From Himantopus leucocephalus (Eukaryota; Chordata; Aves; Charadriiformes; Recurvirostridae): a stretch of DNA of 64,000 bases. A model generated the notes under the pieces. It saw nothing but the letters and a program-made list of their open reading frames with translations, had not been told where the DNA came from and did no database searches. Both the position numbers and the translations under genes were made by a program. Location: NCBI GenBank assembly GCA_003993805.1, contig RSEF01000003.1:78702425-78766424 (forward strand), given 5' to 3'. The number at the start of each line of letters is the position of its first letter. Positions within the stretch are counted from its first letter, which is position 1. This document shows positions 36,634 to 49,600 of the stretch, piece after piece.

Positions 36634-36899
36634 GTGGAATAGGTGAGTGCTAGTTTCGTTCAGGGGCAGACTGACTAGTCGTGTGCACGTTGTGCAAATG
36701 AGAGGGGTAGCACAAATAAAAAACTGTTTATCAAAGTGTACCAGTTTCAGTATCCAGAGTTTTTTNGTGGAATAGGTGAGTGCTAGTTTCGTTCAGGGGC
36801 AGACTGACTAATCGTGTGCACGTTGTGCAGATAAGAGGGGTAGCACAAATAAAAAACTGTTTATCGAAGTGCACCAGTTTCAGTATCCAGAGGTTTTTT
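36634..36899. repeat. About 132-bp near-identical direct duplicate around a single N (36766)
   Basis: Copy one is 36634-36765 and copy two 36767-36899. They differ at only a few bases, with N exactly between them. As at 6403 and 10539, this most likely reflects unmerged overlapping sequence or two alleles. Confidence 0.88.
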
Positions 36900-37031
36900 C
36901 CCCATTCTTTCCCTCCCCCAGAGCAATTCTTTCTAAATGTAGAGGTTTTTGAACTTCCACATTAAGACAAAGTTTCTGTGCTACTTCAGTCAAGTACTAC
37001 AACGTGTTCTCCTTTCCACATACAACTTTAG

Positions 37032-37085
37032 TTCTTTACTTAGTCGAGATTATACAACTTCTTTACTTAGTCAAGATCATACAAG
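37032..37085. repeat. Two-copy 27-bp tandem repeat
   Basis: Copies at 37032-37058 and 37059-37085 both begin TTCTTTACTTAGTC and end ATACAA plus one base, with three differences. There is no N at the junction, so unlike the neighbouring duplicate this appears to be real sequence. Confidence 0.85.
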
Positions 37086-37424
37086 ACAGATCAGCGAAGT
37101 GCCCTGTTCTTTGAAAGGGGCTATTTTGAGAGACTCATCTATCTCCTTTCCTTGGCTGAAATTCCTTGACTATTTCATTCTTTTACCCTTATAAAAGATT
37201 GTAATCTGCAGCTTTCTACAAAAGAGAAATGGCTATGGGAAACATTTTCTGTAAATCAGGTTATGATATTTTCCAGATACACGTGCAGTAAAAGAGAAAG
37301 AGAAATTTACAACATATGTAAAGTTAAGCAGAATCAGCTTTCATTTGGAAAGTTAATTTTTAGATATTCTGAGAGCACACATCACATCACTGTTAAAATG
37401 TGTGTGGTTTTTTATGTATTTATA

Positions 37425-37461
37425 AATATATATGAGAGAGTGTGTGTGTATATGTACACAC
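37425..37461. repeat. Degenerate TA/GA/GT microsatellite
   Basis: Alternating TATATATG, AGAGAGTG and TGTGTGTATATG blocks, ending in ACACAC. A simple repeat with no other feature attached. Confidence 0.75.
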
Positions 37462-39689
37462 TTATAAGATCAGTTTTCTGTGTAAATTCCTTGTGAAGAC
37501 CTGAAAAAATGGTTTTATTAATTCATACTGATAACTATCATTAAGGGGTTTTTTTTCACTTTATGTCAGTCTTACAAAGTTTTCTGGAGTGAAAGAATAA
37601 TGTAGCATAAATTATAATTAAATTATCTCAGACTGATGCTCTTATCATCATACAGTTATATTTTATTTTAAATTTCCTTTTCTCAGTATGATTAGCTGAG
37701 CATGTTTAATAGCGTGAATAAAACATCTGAATAAAAATTATGATTATAGACTGTCCCAACATAGTTTCTGGTATTGAGGTGGCAGCTAATATCAGCCAGT
37801 CAGAACAGAATAATATGTATTTCAGTGACAAAATCACAGTTACTTGGAATTTTAGGGCTAGTTTGGAATTATATCAGAAGGGAGGGGGGATTAGTGAATA
37901 AAGTTAAATTAACTAAGATTAAGAGATAAAATTGAAAAATTTGGCAGTAGCTACTAAGAAGAGAAGCTAAGAAGGTGTGGGTATCTTACACTGTGGTAAT
38001 TACCAATATCCATATTTTGAGTTGGTGAACACATATTTCTCAAGGTGGATTCTTTCTTTTACAGTCACATTTAGATCTGTGTGCATTTATATATACTTCA
38101 TAAATAATATCCATAGGCATTATTATGAATTACGTAACAAGAACTTGTTCTTTTAGATTATTAGGGTCACAGTGATGTGAAAAGTAGAGGAATGTAGTTC
38201 ATGGTATGCTTTTACCAAACTATTCACATGAATAAAGTTTTTCTGATTTTCTCAGACTGGGAAANAGACTGGGAAGGCCCAGGCTGCTGAGGATTTGAGC
38301 CGCCTCCTGTCCCCCAGTCTGCTGTAGGCTTAGGTGAAAATGCAAAGCTGAAGACCCCACCTCTCCCCATTCAGAAAGCAAATTCACATAATTGTCTTCC
38401 TACTCTTGGATATGATTTACCTGTACAAATTATCTGTTGGAACATATCACAGGAAAAAGAAACGCCCAATCAATATGTAAGGAAAGCTACATGTGCCCAT
38501 TACCTCTGATTTCTCATCTTATGAATGCATCTTAGGAGGGAAACTTTCTTGTAAATGTTTTAATTAGAAGCACTGATGTGGAGGCAAATACCTTGCTGAT
38601 GTCACAGCAACTGAACTCTTTTTTTTCTTAAATAACCACAATGTACAATATACTGAAAACTGATTAAAGGCAGCAATGTATCTATTTCTCATACCTGGCA
38701 TAAGCGAATATATGAATGCAAGAAAATATGATACAAGTGAAATGCAGACAGAGATTACTCTCTGCAGCATTTGTGCATGCTGTAATGCATTTTAGCAAGC
38801 TGGTCACAGACTCCAGTCAGTCAGTGGTCCCTTAACAACAGAAGTGAGTTGGTACATTGGTTCATAGCTCTCTGGCTACGAAGGTCCATCAGTGGTGCCA
38901 TATACTCAGTACCATTTCCACGGTACCATTTGAAGATGACAGCTGCTGAAGGCCACAGGCTGATGCAAGTAAACACAACTGATGACTGAAGTAAAGGGAT
39001 TTACAAAAATGACTATTCCATTTTATCCCCCATACTTGTTCATAACAAAATTCTGCTTTCAGGACTGTAAAATCGCAGAAAGCACACTTTCTTGCTATCA
39101 AGTGATTGCTGTAGATTCATCTTTTTTGTGCATTTGTTTCAAAAGGCCTTCCGGCTTGCAAGTTTTTTGTTTTAATATTTTTGGCTGACTCTGCCACCAA
39201 TTTTCATTATGTGTGTCACTATTACTACCGTATAATCTGAACATAAAAAACATGGTGCTGTAACAAATGACTTCACAGCGTTGACAGTTATAGCAGGACC
39301 ATTTCAAGGCTGATGAAAAATTTCCCAGAGATATCTCAGGTCAGGTTTACATAAGCTAAACAGGAAATGATTGCCAACATTCACATTAAATCCTAAATGT
39401 TTTGTGTAACTTCATCTACATTTTATGTTCCTGCATGTCTCTCTGTCTTTCTCAGCTGATGAAATTCCACACTTGCTTAGATTATAGAAATAAGTTCATG
39501 TTTCATGGTTTGTTGTTCTTGCTAAGCTCTACAAGGTTTGGGATTTTAAATATATTATTTAAAAGACAATAAATAGTTCCTTCAGGTTTTGATTGTTTAA
39601 ATTTTACATACTTTGTAAATTTTTATGATACCTAGGGGTTTGTTATTGCTTTTCCCCAATGGACTACTAATGGAAGTTAGCTTGTCTAG

Positions 39690-40080
39690 CCCATGTGCTA
39701 GATGCTGTTAGGATAAAACTGCCTTTGACTTTCACACCTCTCAGGGGACGAGTAATTGTTGTGTTCAAACAGCCTGTAATTGTGATCCCGCTGGCTTTCT
39801 CAGTACGCTTCTGGCTATTAGAATCATTAAACAACTCAGCACCTGTTAACAGCATTGTAAATATTCAACCCTGCTTGTGTGCAGGTTGAGTCCAATATAG
39901 GAGAAGGCTTACAGAGCCCAGCCTCATAAATTAGAGCTTCTGACAAGTCAATTATTGTGAAACTGGGCTTCACTGTGAAATAAATGAAATGGTGTGCTGA
40001 TAAAAAGGTAGGCTGTCTGTTTATAGCAAAGGGAAAGTAATGACTAGATGATTCAATGCAGTGAGCATGAAACTGCATTG
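39690..40080. promoter_or_regulatory. Candidate regulatory stretch (weak)
   Basis: Complex non-repetitive sequence with two GTAATTGT-type homeodomain sites, a CACCTG E-box and an AATTATTGTGA SOX-like site within 400 bp. It resembles vertebrate conserved non-coding elements in texture, but conservation cannot be judged from one sequence. Confidence 0.2.
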
Positions 40081-42382
40081 TTTTTATTCTTTATCTGTAA
40101 TTAAATAGTTAGATAATATAGCTTCATAGAGAAACTCACATACGATGCAGTTTTTATACTTGGAGTATACCAACATGCAAAATTCAACTTGCATTTATGT
40201 CTGTGCATTCAAAATACTGCCTAATGACATGATACCTCTGGTTTTGCTAATGATTTTAACATAGTCTTTCTAGATGAATGGCTTTGCTTTTTATTAGGGG
40301 AAAATGTGCTGAGTGACCAGGAAGCTCCTGTGGGTGTGCTCAAAATTATATTTACCCCATTATAGATAGTAGTTAAAACACACTGGTACCACTTCACTCA
40401 AGATTACAAACCATTTAAGTTTTTTCTTTACATTGTTTTATTTGCACTAGGCAGCTATATATTTACTCCTCTGACAAAAAATTACCCAAAATCAGCAAAT
40501 TTAAAACTCACATAATTTTTAAAAGGCATTATAATGCCCTTTACGATTTTGAATTCAGTGTGAAATACTGCAAATTAGGCAGAGCGCAAGATAAAATCTG
40601 TTTGAATTACTGTCTTAAATTTCACTCTCAAAAAAGAATTTCAGTGTATTGCCCATATCCTTTGTTTTATCAGTATTCATCATCAATGTTGTGATACTGC
40701 AAATAATAGTGCTGCAATGAAACGGTGAAAGTCTGAATACCATGACAACAAAATGCCTTAATTAGAATCATTTCAGTAGTGTTATATTCAATTTAGAATA
40801 AATACTAATGAATCATTAGTGGTTTAGACGTATAAAATAGAAAACCTTTTCACATCCTTAAACAACTTACGTAGTTAATTTGCTCGATTATTTTCAGAAG
40901 CTAAACAAAATGTTACAAAGTAAAGTCTGCTAATAAACAGAATCTAAATGTGTTCAGTGATAAGATGTCAGGCACATAAAAGGTGCAGATGGAAATATTG
41001 ACCATTTTTTGCCATGACTATATTACTTCAGTAAATTTAAATGGGGATTTATGAAAATTAAGTTGCATTGAAAACAATGTTTAAGTACTTTTGCTACAAC
41101 TATGTTTTCTTTGCATAAGGGTGATGATATGTGGCTGTCTACCGTATCAAACTTTTTAGTCAATATAAGTATTCCTTTTGGTTTGGTTTTGGACAATTGC
41201 TGTGTTTTAAATATTTGAGATCATCTCAGTATGAACCCATATAAAAATATCACAGAGTTGAATACTCTACTGCCATATATATATACACTTTGTTGTTGTC
41301 TAACATAGCTGACTGTTTCCTGCTATCAGAACAGATTTTTTTTAATCTTTTTCTTTTAGTAATAATGTTTTACACCAACTTTACACAATTATACTTGAAC
41401 ATTCAAAGCATCAGAAAATTAACCCCACAATTTAGGATTAATAACAAGGGAAAAAAATATGGAAATGACTGTACTGCTGTTTACCATGCAGGCTTTTTTT
41501 CAGTTGTGCTACTGCTATTCAAAAAGATAGATGCTACAAACTGTCTTTAAGAAAATAACAGTGCAAATCAGATTCTGTTAATAAAACAGTCATGGAAGGA
41601 TGATTGGAGTATATAAAAACACAATTCCATCTTTTGAAATTTGCTAACAGCAGCATTACAGTAAAAAAAAATAGAGCTTAATTCAGAAAATGGGATTCAT
41701 CTGCCCAAATATAGCATCAACAACTGAACTGATTGCCTAAAGTTCTTTTAAGTCAATGATTACATTTCACCTCATCCTAAAGCAGATACATAAAATACTT
41801 CAGTTGAATAGCATTCTGCAAGCACACATTTCTCTCCATTGGCAGTAAAGGGAGTTAAAAAGACCAACTCAGGTGTAGCTGTAACTATGTAAAATCAGCT
41901 AAAATGAATCTCAGCACACTGTTTTGCAGCCTGTTGTTCACCTGCACAAAATAACACTGAGAGAACCTAATCTCCATTACAGCGTGTGGTATTGTTTCCA
42001 GTGGGGATGCTGAGTACATCATAACAGTAGGAAATTTTAGTAGAGCAGCTAGTATGAACAAAGAAGCATCTTTCATTGTTGCAGCAATCTCAGTAGTCTA
42101 TTTGTGCGACAGTATTTTACAGAATTAAATGAGCAGGGACAACCTTTTTTACTAGGCTTTTTAACATTTCAATAAATCATCACTTTTTTTGTTTGAATTG
42201 CACTTTGAAAGTGCATGATTTAATTGCTCTGCTTATATTCAGAATTTTTAAACTTTGTGAGCATGCTCAGTTTTTCTTTACTGCTCATTGAACTTAATTG
42301 TTATTTCCTGAATTGTTGCCTTTATTGAATCTAGACACAAGTTCTTACTACGTTTTTACCTGGAGTTCTTTAGGTAAAAGAA

Positions 42383-42523
42383 CATCCCAGGAGGTGTTTA
42401 AAAAAAGGGTAGACGTGGTACTTGGGGACATGGTTTAGAAGTGGTTTTTGTCAGGTTAGGTTAATGGTTGGACTAGATGATCTTAAAGGTCCCTTCCAAC
42501 CTTAACAATTCTATGATTTTATG
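42383..42523 (+). mobile_element. CR1 LINE 3'-end fragment, sense to ASCC3
   Basis: The stretch has the hallmarks of the 3' end of an avian/reptilian CR1 retrotransposon: CATCCCAGGAGGTGTTTAA, then GACATGGTTTAG, then GGTTGGACTAGATGATCTTA, CCCTTCCAACC, and the terminal short repeat CTATGATTTTATG. It is about 140 bp, 5'-truncated as most CR1 copies are, and diverged. It points to a bird or reptile genome. Confidence 0.92.
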
Positions 42524-43366
42524 AAAAGCTCTCCCTGAGATTATGTTAGTTTGTGTAAGTCAGAATCTTACAATACAGCTTAAGTTCTACAGTTAAGGAG
42601 TGCAAACCAGTCACTGGGTCTTTTTTATATACTGGCATAACATTATGTTTTGACACACTTTATAAACATTTTTCCTTCCTACAGATAACTAAGAACAAGT
42701 GTTACTATTGAGTTTACCTAAACAATTTTACCTGAAAATGAACATCTGAAGTAACCACATTGACAAATACCCTATTCCTTCTTTTAGCAATTTTAGCTTT
42801 GAGAATAAAATTACTCAGAAATATAACAACAAACACCAACATTTGGATTGGTGAAAGGTTACTTTTTCAAGAGCTGTCACTATATGCCTAGTTTTTATTT
42901 TCAGAGTTCCGGGATGTAAAAACAGTTGCTATCCTTGGTGGGTTTTCCTCCTTTCTTTTTAAGTTAAAATACTGTTACTTATGTTAGTATTGCTTGTTCA
43001 CTTTCGTACTTATATAATCAGGAAAATATACTTATGCAATCAGGAAAATTTTCCCACTAACAAAACATAGCCAGTCCAGTTCTGTTTGTGTCAACCTTCC
43101 TATTAATAGACAGACAAATTACCATCTTTCCATATGTACCTGCTTGTATTATGTTGGTTACTCCCACAAATGATTTAAGAATAATGAATTTCTTGTTAGA
43201 CTATATAAGGGAACAGTTCTGTTTAATTGTTTTATGTGGATATTGCTCTTCCAAGTATGTGTGTGTATTATAACAGCCTTGTAAGTTTTCCTACAAGACA
43301 TCATTGTTAAAAATCTTCAGAGTGTCAAAAGTATTCATGTAATGCATCTGTTTTCAATTTATCTAG

Positions 43367-43478
43367 TTACTATAACTTGGATGATGTGAGCCATGACACA
43401 ATGAATAAGTACCTCTCAAGCCTTGTGGAGAAATCCCTCTTTGATTTGGAAGGCTCCTACTGTATTGAAATTGGGGAG
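43367..43478 (+). CDS. ASCC3: ASCC3 exon: winged helix continued
   Basis: 112 nt, phase 2 in and phase 0 out. The acceptor is ttatctag and the donor gtaaga. The peptide runs YYNLDDVSHDTMNKYLSSLV, then EKSLFDLEGSYCIEIGE. This is the second half of the winged-helix domain, with the recognition-helix stretch NKYLSSLVEKSL. A 286-bp intron separates it from the next exon. The open frame continues past the donor to a stop at 43569, so retention of that intron would truncate the protein. Confidence 0.97.
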
Positions 43479-43764
43479 GTAAGACTAGTCCGTGCCGTAC
43501 AAGATTCAGTAGAATACACGCTCCTAAAAGTTGGGAACAGCAAGATACATGCTCCTGTTTTGAGATGTTAGAGTTTGTCCATGGAGCTATTTGTAAGACT
43601 TATGTTGAAAACTGGGCTTAATTAGGGTTGCAGCTAAGTTATGATGCTAAATCATTTTTGCTGTTCTCTCTTATAAAGTAGTCTTAAAATATTTTGCAGT
43701 TTTGTAGGAACAATTTATAATGAACCATGCAGGAATCACGTATATTTAATTCCTCTTCTAACAG

Positions 43765-43899
43765 GATAATCGCAGCATTGAACCTCTGACATACGGCCGC
43801 ATTGCTTCCTATTACTATTTGAAGCATCCAACTATTGGGATGTTCAAAGACCAGTTGAAACCTGAAAGCAACATTGAAGAATTGCTCTTAATTCTGACA
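43765..43899 (+). CDS. ASCC3: ASCC3 exon: junction of winged helix and second Sec63-like unit
   Basis: 135 nt, 45 whole codons in phase 0. The acceptor is tctaacag and the donor is the full consensus gtaagt. The peptide begins DNRSIEPLTYGRIASYYYL and continues KHPTIGMFKDQLKPE to EELLLILT. The PLTYGRIASYYYLKH stretch is the entry helix of the second Sec63-like unit (ratchet region), well conserved from yeast Brr2/Slh1-type proteins to ASCC3. The longest intron in the window, 18.5 kb, follows. Confidence 0.97.
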
Positions 43900-46457
43900 G
43901 TAAGTGCTGATATTTTCTTAACTTAAACATATGTAACTCATGACTCTTAAAGAAACTTACAAGTGTATGAAAAAACACCCCGAAATTAAGAAAAGCCTTT
44001 TTTCCATGATCTGTAATTTCATTTTTTGTTGTTTTGAGTAATATACCTGAATCATTTTTGATGTTTCAAGTGTTTCATCTAATCAGTACATCAAAATTAC
44101 TGTATAGACCTGTTTCTCTTCTTATGTCTCTTCATAATGTTCAGGATCTATACAAATCTGATTATTTTTTTTTTCTAAGTAAGTTAGGTAGAATACTAAA
44201 ATGCCAGAATAGTAACTGCATATCAACATCCTAAATCTGTACCAGGGCCATCACTTTGCACTGGGACAATCTGGAAGATACAGAAGCTTTAAGAAGTGGG
44301 TGAGACATATGGGGAAGACCTGTTTCCTAAAATGCCGTCTTTTCCTTCTCCCAGCCCACCTCATGATCCCTGAGGTCACGACCAGCAATAATGCCAGCTC
44401 ATACAGTTAGTCTAGTGATTGTTTAGTAGAAAAGTGCAATGCAAGGCAAAAGATTTTAGGGTACAAATTTGGAGACATGGTGTACAATGCAGCATGATAG
44501 TATTACATTCTCATCATAAAAGAATCAGGTTTTACTCGATTTTCCTTTTTAAGTACTTAAGTAGTTGTATCTACAAAATCTTCTATTTCAAAATGGTATA
44601 ACTCCACTTGTACACACATATTTGAAAAGTACCTGAATATTATCCAGGAAAGCTTATTTCTGCCCACTTATGATTATAGTCTCTGTTATATTATATACAT
44701 TATACAAGTGGTCCAAATTCTTTAATATTCTGATTTCCAAGTGTTAACTTCAAAATCTAGAGTCCCATCTTATAGTATTTATGTATGTTACTTTTATATT
44801 CATTATTGTTTTGACATGCTGCCAAAATTTCTCTGAGGAGAAATACAAGAAGAAAAATTAAAATAGCGCTATTCAACAGTTTGCATCTCAACAGAACCTA
44901 ATCAGCAGTTTATGACACTAGGAAAGCCACTTTTCTAGTATAGAGACTTTCTGTCTGATAAATTTAAATCACCTGCTGCAAACAGTCGGAGTGTTAAAGC
45001 TAAGAAATAAAGGCCACAGTAATCTTTTATAATGGAATGTGTTAGACAGCCTAAATAGCGGAATTGCTCTCACTGACCCTGCAGTATCTGTTGTTATGTT
45101 GTCAGAAAACATTGCAAATTATATAAAATGAAATTCACTGTATTCAGCTCCATTCAAAGTGGTAATCAACCACAATTCCTATATATGCTGTATGTAAAAT
45201 AACTGAAATTTTGAAAAGAAATACCCACTAGTGAACAGAAGTTAAATAATTTAATGTTGAGTATTCAAGATGAGAGCTTTACGCCAGCTGCTGTCTCTTT
45301 AAAATCTCCTCTTCTCTCTAGAGAAAATTTTCTCCACCTAGAAACTTCAGAATTTTTTTTCAGACAAATTTGGACAGGGAAAGTTTGAGAATACCATTAG
45401 CAGAGATGGCGGACATTTCATGACACTGCCTAAACTAGTGAGCAGCATATGGAAGATGAATGATGGAAGCAGAACCTAGTGCTATCTGTCTTATGGCAGG
45501 GCTCCTCAGCTATTTAAAAAGCTTGCATCCATGAATCGCAAAGGTAAATAGCAAATATTTCTGTTGCAGACAAAAGCTAGGGCCCTACTATTGGGCAGAG
45601 GTTGTAAAATTTAAAATTCATTAATCTTGCTTTAATACTTTCTAATATATTTTTTTCTGGAAATATAGTCTTGGAAGTTGTCCATTTACAGTCATAAGAG
45701 GAATGAGACTAAATAAAATCAGTTAGGTGTCAAAATGTGCCACGTGTCAATTTGAAAAATGAAAGGGCTGTATGAATGCTGGATGCCGCTATAGCTGACC
45801 ATTTTTCCTTACTTTTTATGCAGATGTTGATTTTCACAATTACTAATGAAATTACTGTTCTGTCTTGTTGAAGGTGTAAATTGAAAGGTTTTTTTTCAGT
45901 CTGATGTAGTGTTGAAAAGAATTGCCATTTCAACAGAGTTATTGCCAAGTATTTTTTTTTCACCCCTAAACACTGTGAATTAATGAGTTTTATAATTACG
46001 GCAGTTGCTTCACACCTCTATTGTTAACCAATGACATTACATCTGCCTTGCTCCACTGGTGCCCTCCTCCTTCTTATTGAAGCATTTAGCAGTTTTGGCA
46101 ATAGGGAATTACGTGGCATGGGGTAAGTAGTCTAATTAGGTATAAGTGAAAATCCTGAGGGAAAAGGATATTTAAAAAGTAATTTGAAGAATCTCTTAAT
46201 GATGCTGGAACTGAAAGCTGTAGCTATAGTACAAAAAGGCCTATTATCATTGGAAAACATAATTATAATTGTGATTATTCTGCTGATCACTCAGTTTTAA
46301 AGTTTTGAATTTCGGACTGTGTTATTTAAGAGTAACCATCCAAAACATTTTTCAAATGCAGTTGCAGGATTTTGTAGATGTGACATGTGGGTCTTTTTTT
46401 TGCTGGCATTGTTCATAATCTTGCAAACCTTTAGATATTTACAAGTTTACTAGATTG

Positions 46458-46672
46458 GATTTTAAGACGAATTTCTTCACTGAAAGGGTTGTGAAGCATT
46501 GGAACAGGCTGCCCAGGGAAGTGGTTGAGTCACCGTCCCTGGAGGTATTTAAAAGACAGGTAGATGTGGTGCTGAGGGACATGGTTTAGTGGTGGACTTG
46601 GCAGTGCTAAGTTAACGGTTGGACATGATGATCTTAAAGGTCTTGTCCAACCTAAACGATTCTGTGATTCTA
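46458..46672 (+). mobile_element. CR1 LINE 3'-end fragment, sense to ASCC3
   Basis: About 215 bp with the CR1 3'-end order: TTTAAGACGAATTTCTTCAC, then GGAACAGGCTGCCCAG, CCCTGGAGGTATTTAA, GGTTGGACATGATGATCTTA, GTCCAACCTAAACGATTC, and the terminal TCTGTGATTCTA repeat. This copy extends further 5' than the one at 42383. A minus-strand open frame at 46530-46844 is simply the antisense of this element. Confidence 0.95.
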
Positions 46673-49600
46673 GGTTGTCTGATGTATATAAGGAAGGCAG
46701 AAGTGTACAATCGTAACAAAGAAAATACTGATGTTGAGGGTTTGAAATGGGATATATAAAAGTTTTTACCAAATTGTCAATGTGTGACTTGAAAAGGAGC
46801 AAAAGTTTGTTTAAAACAAAACCAGGAAAAAAGCAAGATTGCATTCAAGAATTCAGAAATTTATGATCATATTAAGGGTTTTAAATCTGAGTTTGATTGA
46901 GGGACTTGGAGTTTTGGATTGATATTTTGCCATGCGGATGGGAGTGTTCAGAATTCAGGATCATTCACCAATGAATTGTCAATGAATCTTTGCAACTCAT
47001 GTGAAAAAGTAGTTTTGAGTCATCCTGTTTCTAGTGCTGATGGCTCTCTCAAAAAAGTCACTTGATAGCAAGATTTGTTTCCACTTAGTAGTCAGAACCA
47101 TTCATAGTCTTCTCCAGTATCTGTTCTTTTCTCTGGTTTTATTTTATCTTTTCATTTGATCATCTGCCAGCATTTTGCAAGATCAAATGAATTTTTTTCA
47201 GTATGGTTTAGGGCTTGAAGTATCCATAACATGAACGGGAACGTGGCACATGAGAACAGCCCTGCAGTCATGTTGGAAGTATACAGTAATAAGTGATACA
47301 AATAGGCGGGGTACAATCCCCTCACGCTTTCCCTTCTCCTCTCAGTAATCTGTACTCGAGGTGTTTAATCTGTCTTGGGTTTGCAGTTAGCAGGCAAAGT
47401 TCAGATTCAGTTACTTTTGTAACTGACTTGTGCTAGCGGACCTGTAATTTTTCTGGGAGAAAATGTTTGGTGCTTTTCCGTAGAGCTTTCTTTAAAACCT
47501 TCCTAACCGTGCTTCAAACAGTAGTAATCCAAATGAGCTTAATCACTGTTGAGTTATGGTGCTTCTTGCATTAAGTATTATTGATGAGAAAGTGTTCATG
47601 AATTATTACTGACAGGCTGGATTTCCCTGAGGTACCTAAAGACTGTTTCCTTTTATTCTGAAAGTTAGGTGCAGAGATTACAACAGGGGTCTGGGTAAAA
47701 AACAGTGAGAGTTACTTTGGGGTAATTTTTGTCATTTTCTGTACTAAATCAGCAGTCACCACAAATCTTTTTAAAATCAAATGAAGGTTTGTTGTACCTT
47801 GAGGAAAGGAGGTCTGTCTTGATGATTGATCAGGACTGTGAGGGCTAGATCCACTAGCTTCATGATTTTTGGTGATTTGTTACTACAGTTATCTGGTTAT
47901 CTGGTTAATATTCTTATTTACAGAGCAAATACTTTGTTATATCTCTTCATACCGGACAGTGAAGGGGAGAACATTACCATCTTTCAGGCCTTGTTTTATC
48001 TGCACATTATCCCTTATTTCTGTTTTTGAATTCTACCTGCAAGAGAAAACTGCTTGGTTTTCTTGTGTCTACGGCTCTTTCTCATGTAAACCGGTTATAA
48101 GAGATGGGTTTCTTTCTAACTGGGGAGCTAAGGGACAAGACAGCATGGTATTTGTGTTATACTGGGGCACACGTATCCCTCTTCCTGTGATATAAACAGA
48201 CTTCTAAGTTTGGTATCCACATACCTCTTCCCTACGTTTCTATCTGATAATTGACATGGGTTTGTTACACTGGCCTGTATCAGACTAAGTATTTTGGAAC
48301 TCAGCAGAAAATCTGGCGTTGCTGGAGTAACAGATGTGAAAGGTAAAAGGAGGAGGTTCATGAAACAGGCCATCTCCATCCCAGATACATAGATAACAAA
48401 AGAGTAAAGGTATTAATGCCTTATCTGTCTTTCATTACCTGTCAGGTATCTGTACTATGAGATTCTAGGTAACTCAGTTAACCTATAGCTTTATTTTCTG
48501 CTCATCATCATTGGCACATCCTATTCTAACCAGAGAAATATGCGAGTCTTTGTGAATATTTACGCTCTGAGTCTAAAATAATTTTATTTCCTTGGCAGAA
48601 TTCTGTCTTAAAGCTGTTAGTCCCATGAAGGGGCCACAGAGGTTTTTGACTCAGTGATAAACCGTGTTTTCCACTGGTTTCCAGTTAGATGCCAGGGAAG
48701 GAAGAATTAATAAGTTAGAAAAATGTTGTCCAAGAACAAGCTAATGTGAGCTGGTTTGTGTAATATTTTCTCTGCAAGCCATGTCAGAAACATTGCTTTT
48801 GTTTCCTTTAAGATATGATATAAAACTGGTTTTCTGTTCTATAAGCCATTTCAGAAAAAAATCGGATCACTTCCTAAGTCGATCATTTTCTAGTTTGACT
48901 TTACATTCACATTTAATTTAGAAGGAAGTAAAGGTGCTACTATGATTTTCTTCAAGGCTTAAAAGTATAGCAAAATGGTATTCATTATGCTATTCTTTTT
49001 AAATATGGCATTTCAGTGTCAAGACTAGAAATACTTTATTATGTAAACTTTATATCAAATGCAAAGCAATTATGGTACACCCTAACCTTTAAGGAACTTA
49101 GATATTTAATTTCACATATATTGTGCATTCTCAACAGTATGAACATGACTGCTGTGGCCACTCTACAAATAGGAGCGGGCCTCAGCCATTATGCATATTT
49201 TAGTAACCCTTTATAATTGGAGAAAACTGTTACCTCTTACCATTAAATCTTTTCTTCACAATAAATCCATACCTAGGACTGTTCAATGCCTAAATTTCAT
49301 CCTAAACACAGGCATTTACAGGATCATTTACGTAATTTTTATACAGCCTATATTCTCTGGATTTTAATATTTTAAAACATTTGTGCTTCAGTTCCCACTG
49401 GGAACATCTAGATAGTATCACAGTGTTTTTAATAAAATAGTTTAAATTTGAAAATTGTATTTGGCTGCATGAAAATAAACCAAAATGCTACAGCGAATTT
49501 TATTAGAATCCAAATTCCATCATTTATATCCAGTATATTCAAAATACCAGAAAGAGTACTTACCCACATGAATACTCACACATTAAATTTGTCTTAATTT

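Larger units (their letters stand above)
33635..43366 (+). other. Intron of 9.7 kb with a gap, duplications and a CR1 fragment
   Basis: The flanking exons join in frame. The intron contains a 100-N gap (35402-35501), a near-identical duplicate around a single N (36634-36899), a 27-bp tandem repeat (37032-37085), a degenerate TA/GT microsatellite (about 37425-37461), a lone N at 38265 inside a 10-bp repeat, a mixed-composition stretch (about 39690-40080) that could be regulatory, a 17-bp palindrome (42199-42215) and a CR1 3' end (42383-42523). Confidence 0.8.

Noticed and set aside
38254..38276. Ten-base repeat around the N at 38265 as a meaningful duplication
   Set aside because: Too short; most likely another contig join or chance.
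46530..46844. 104-codon minus-strand frame
   Set aside because: It is largely antisense to the CR1 fragment.
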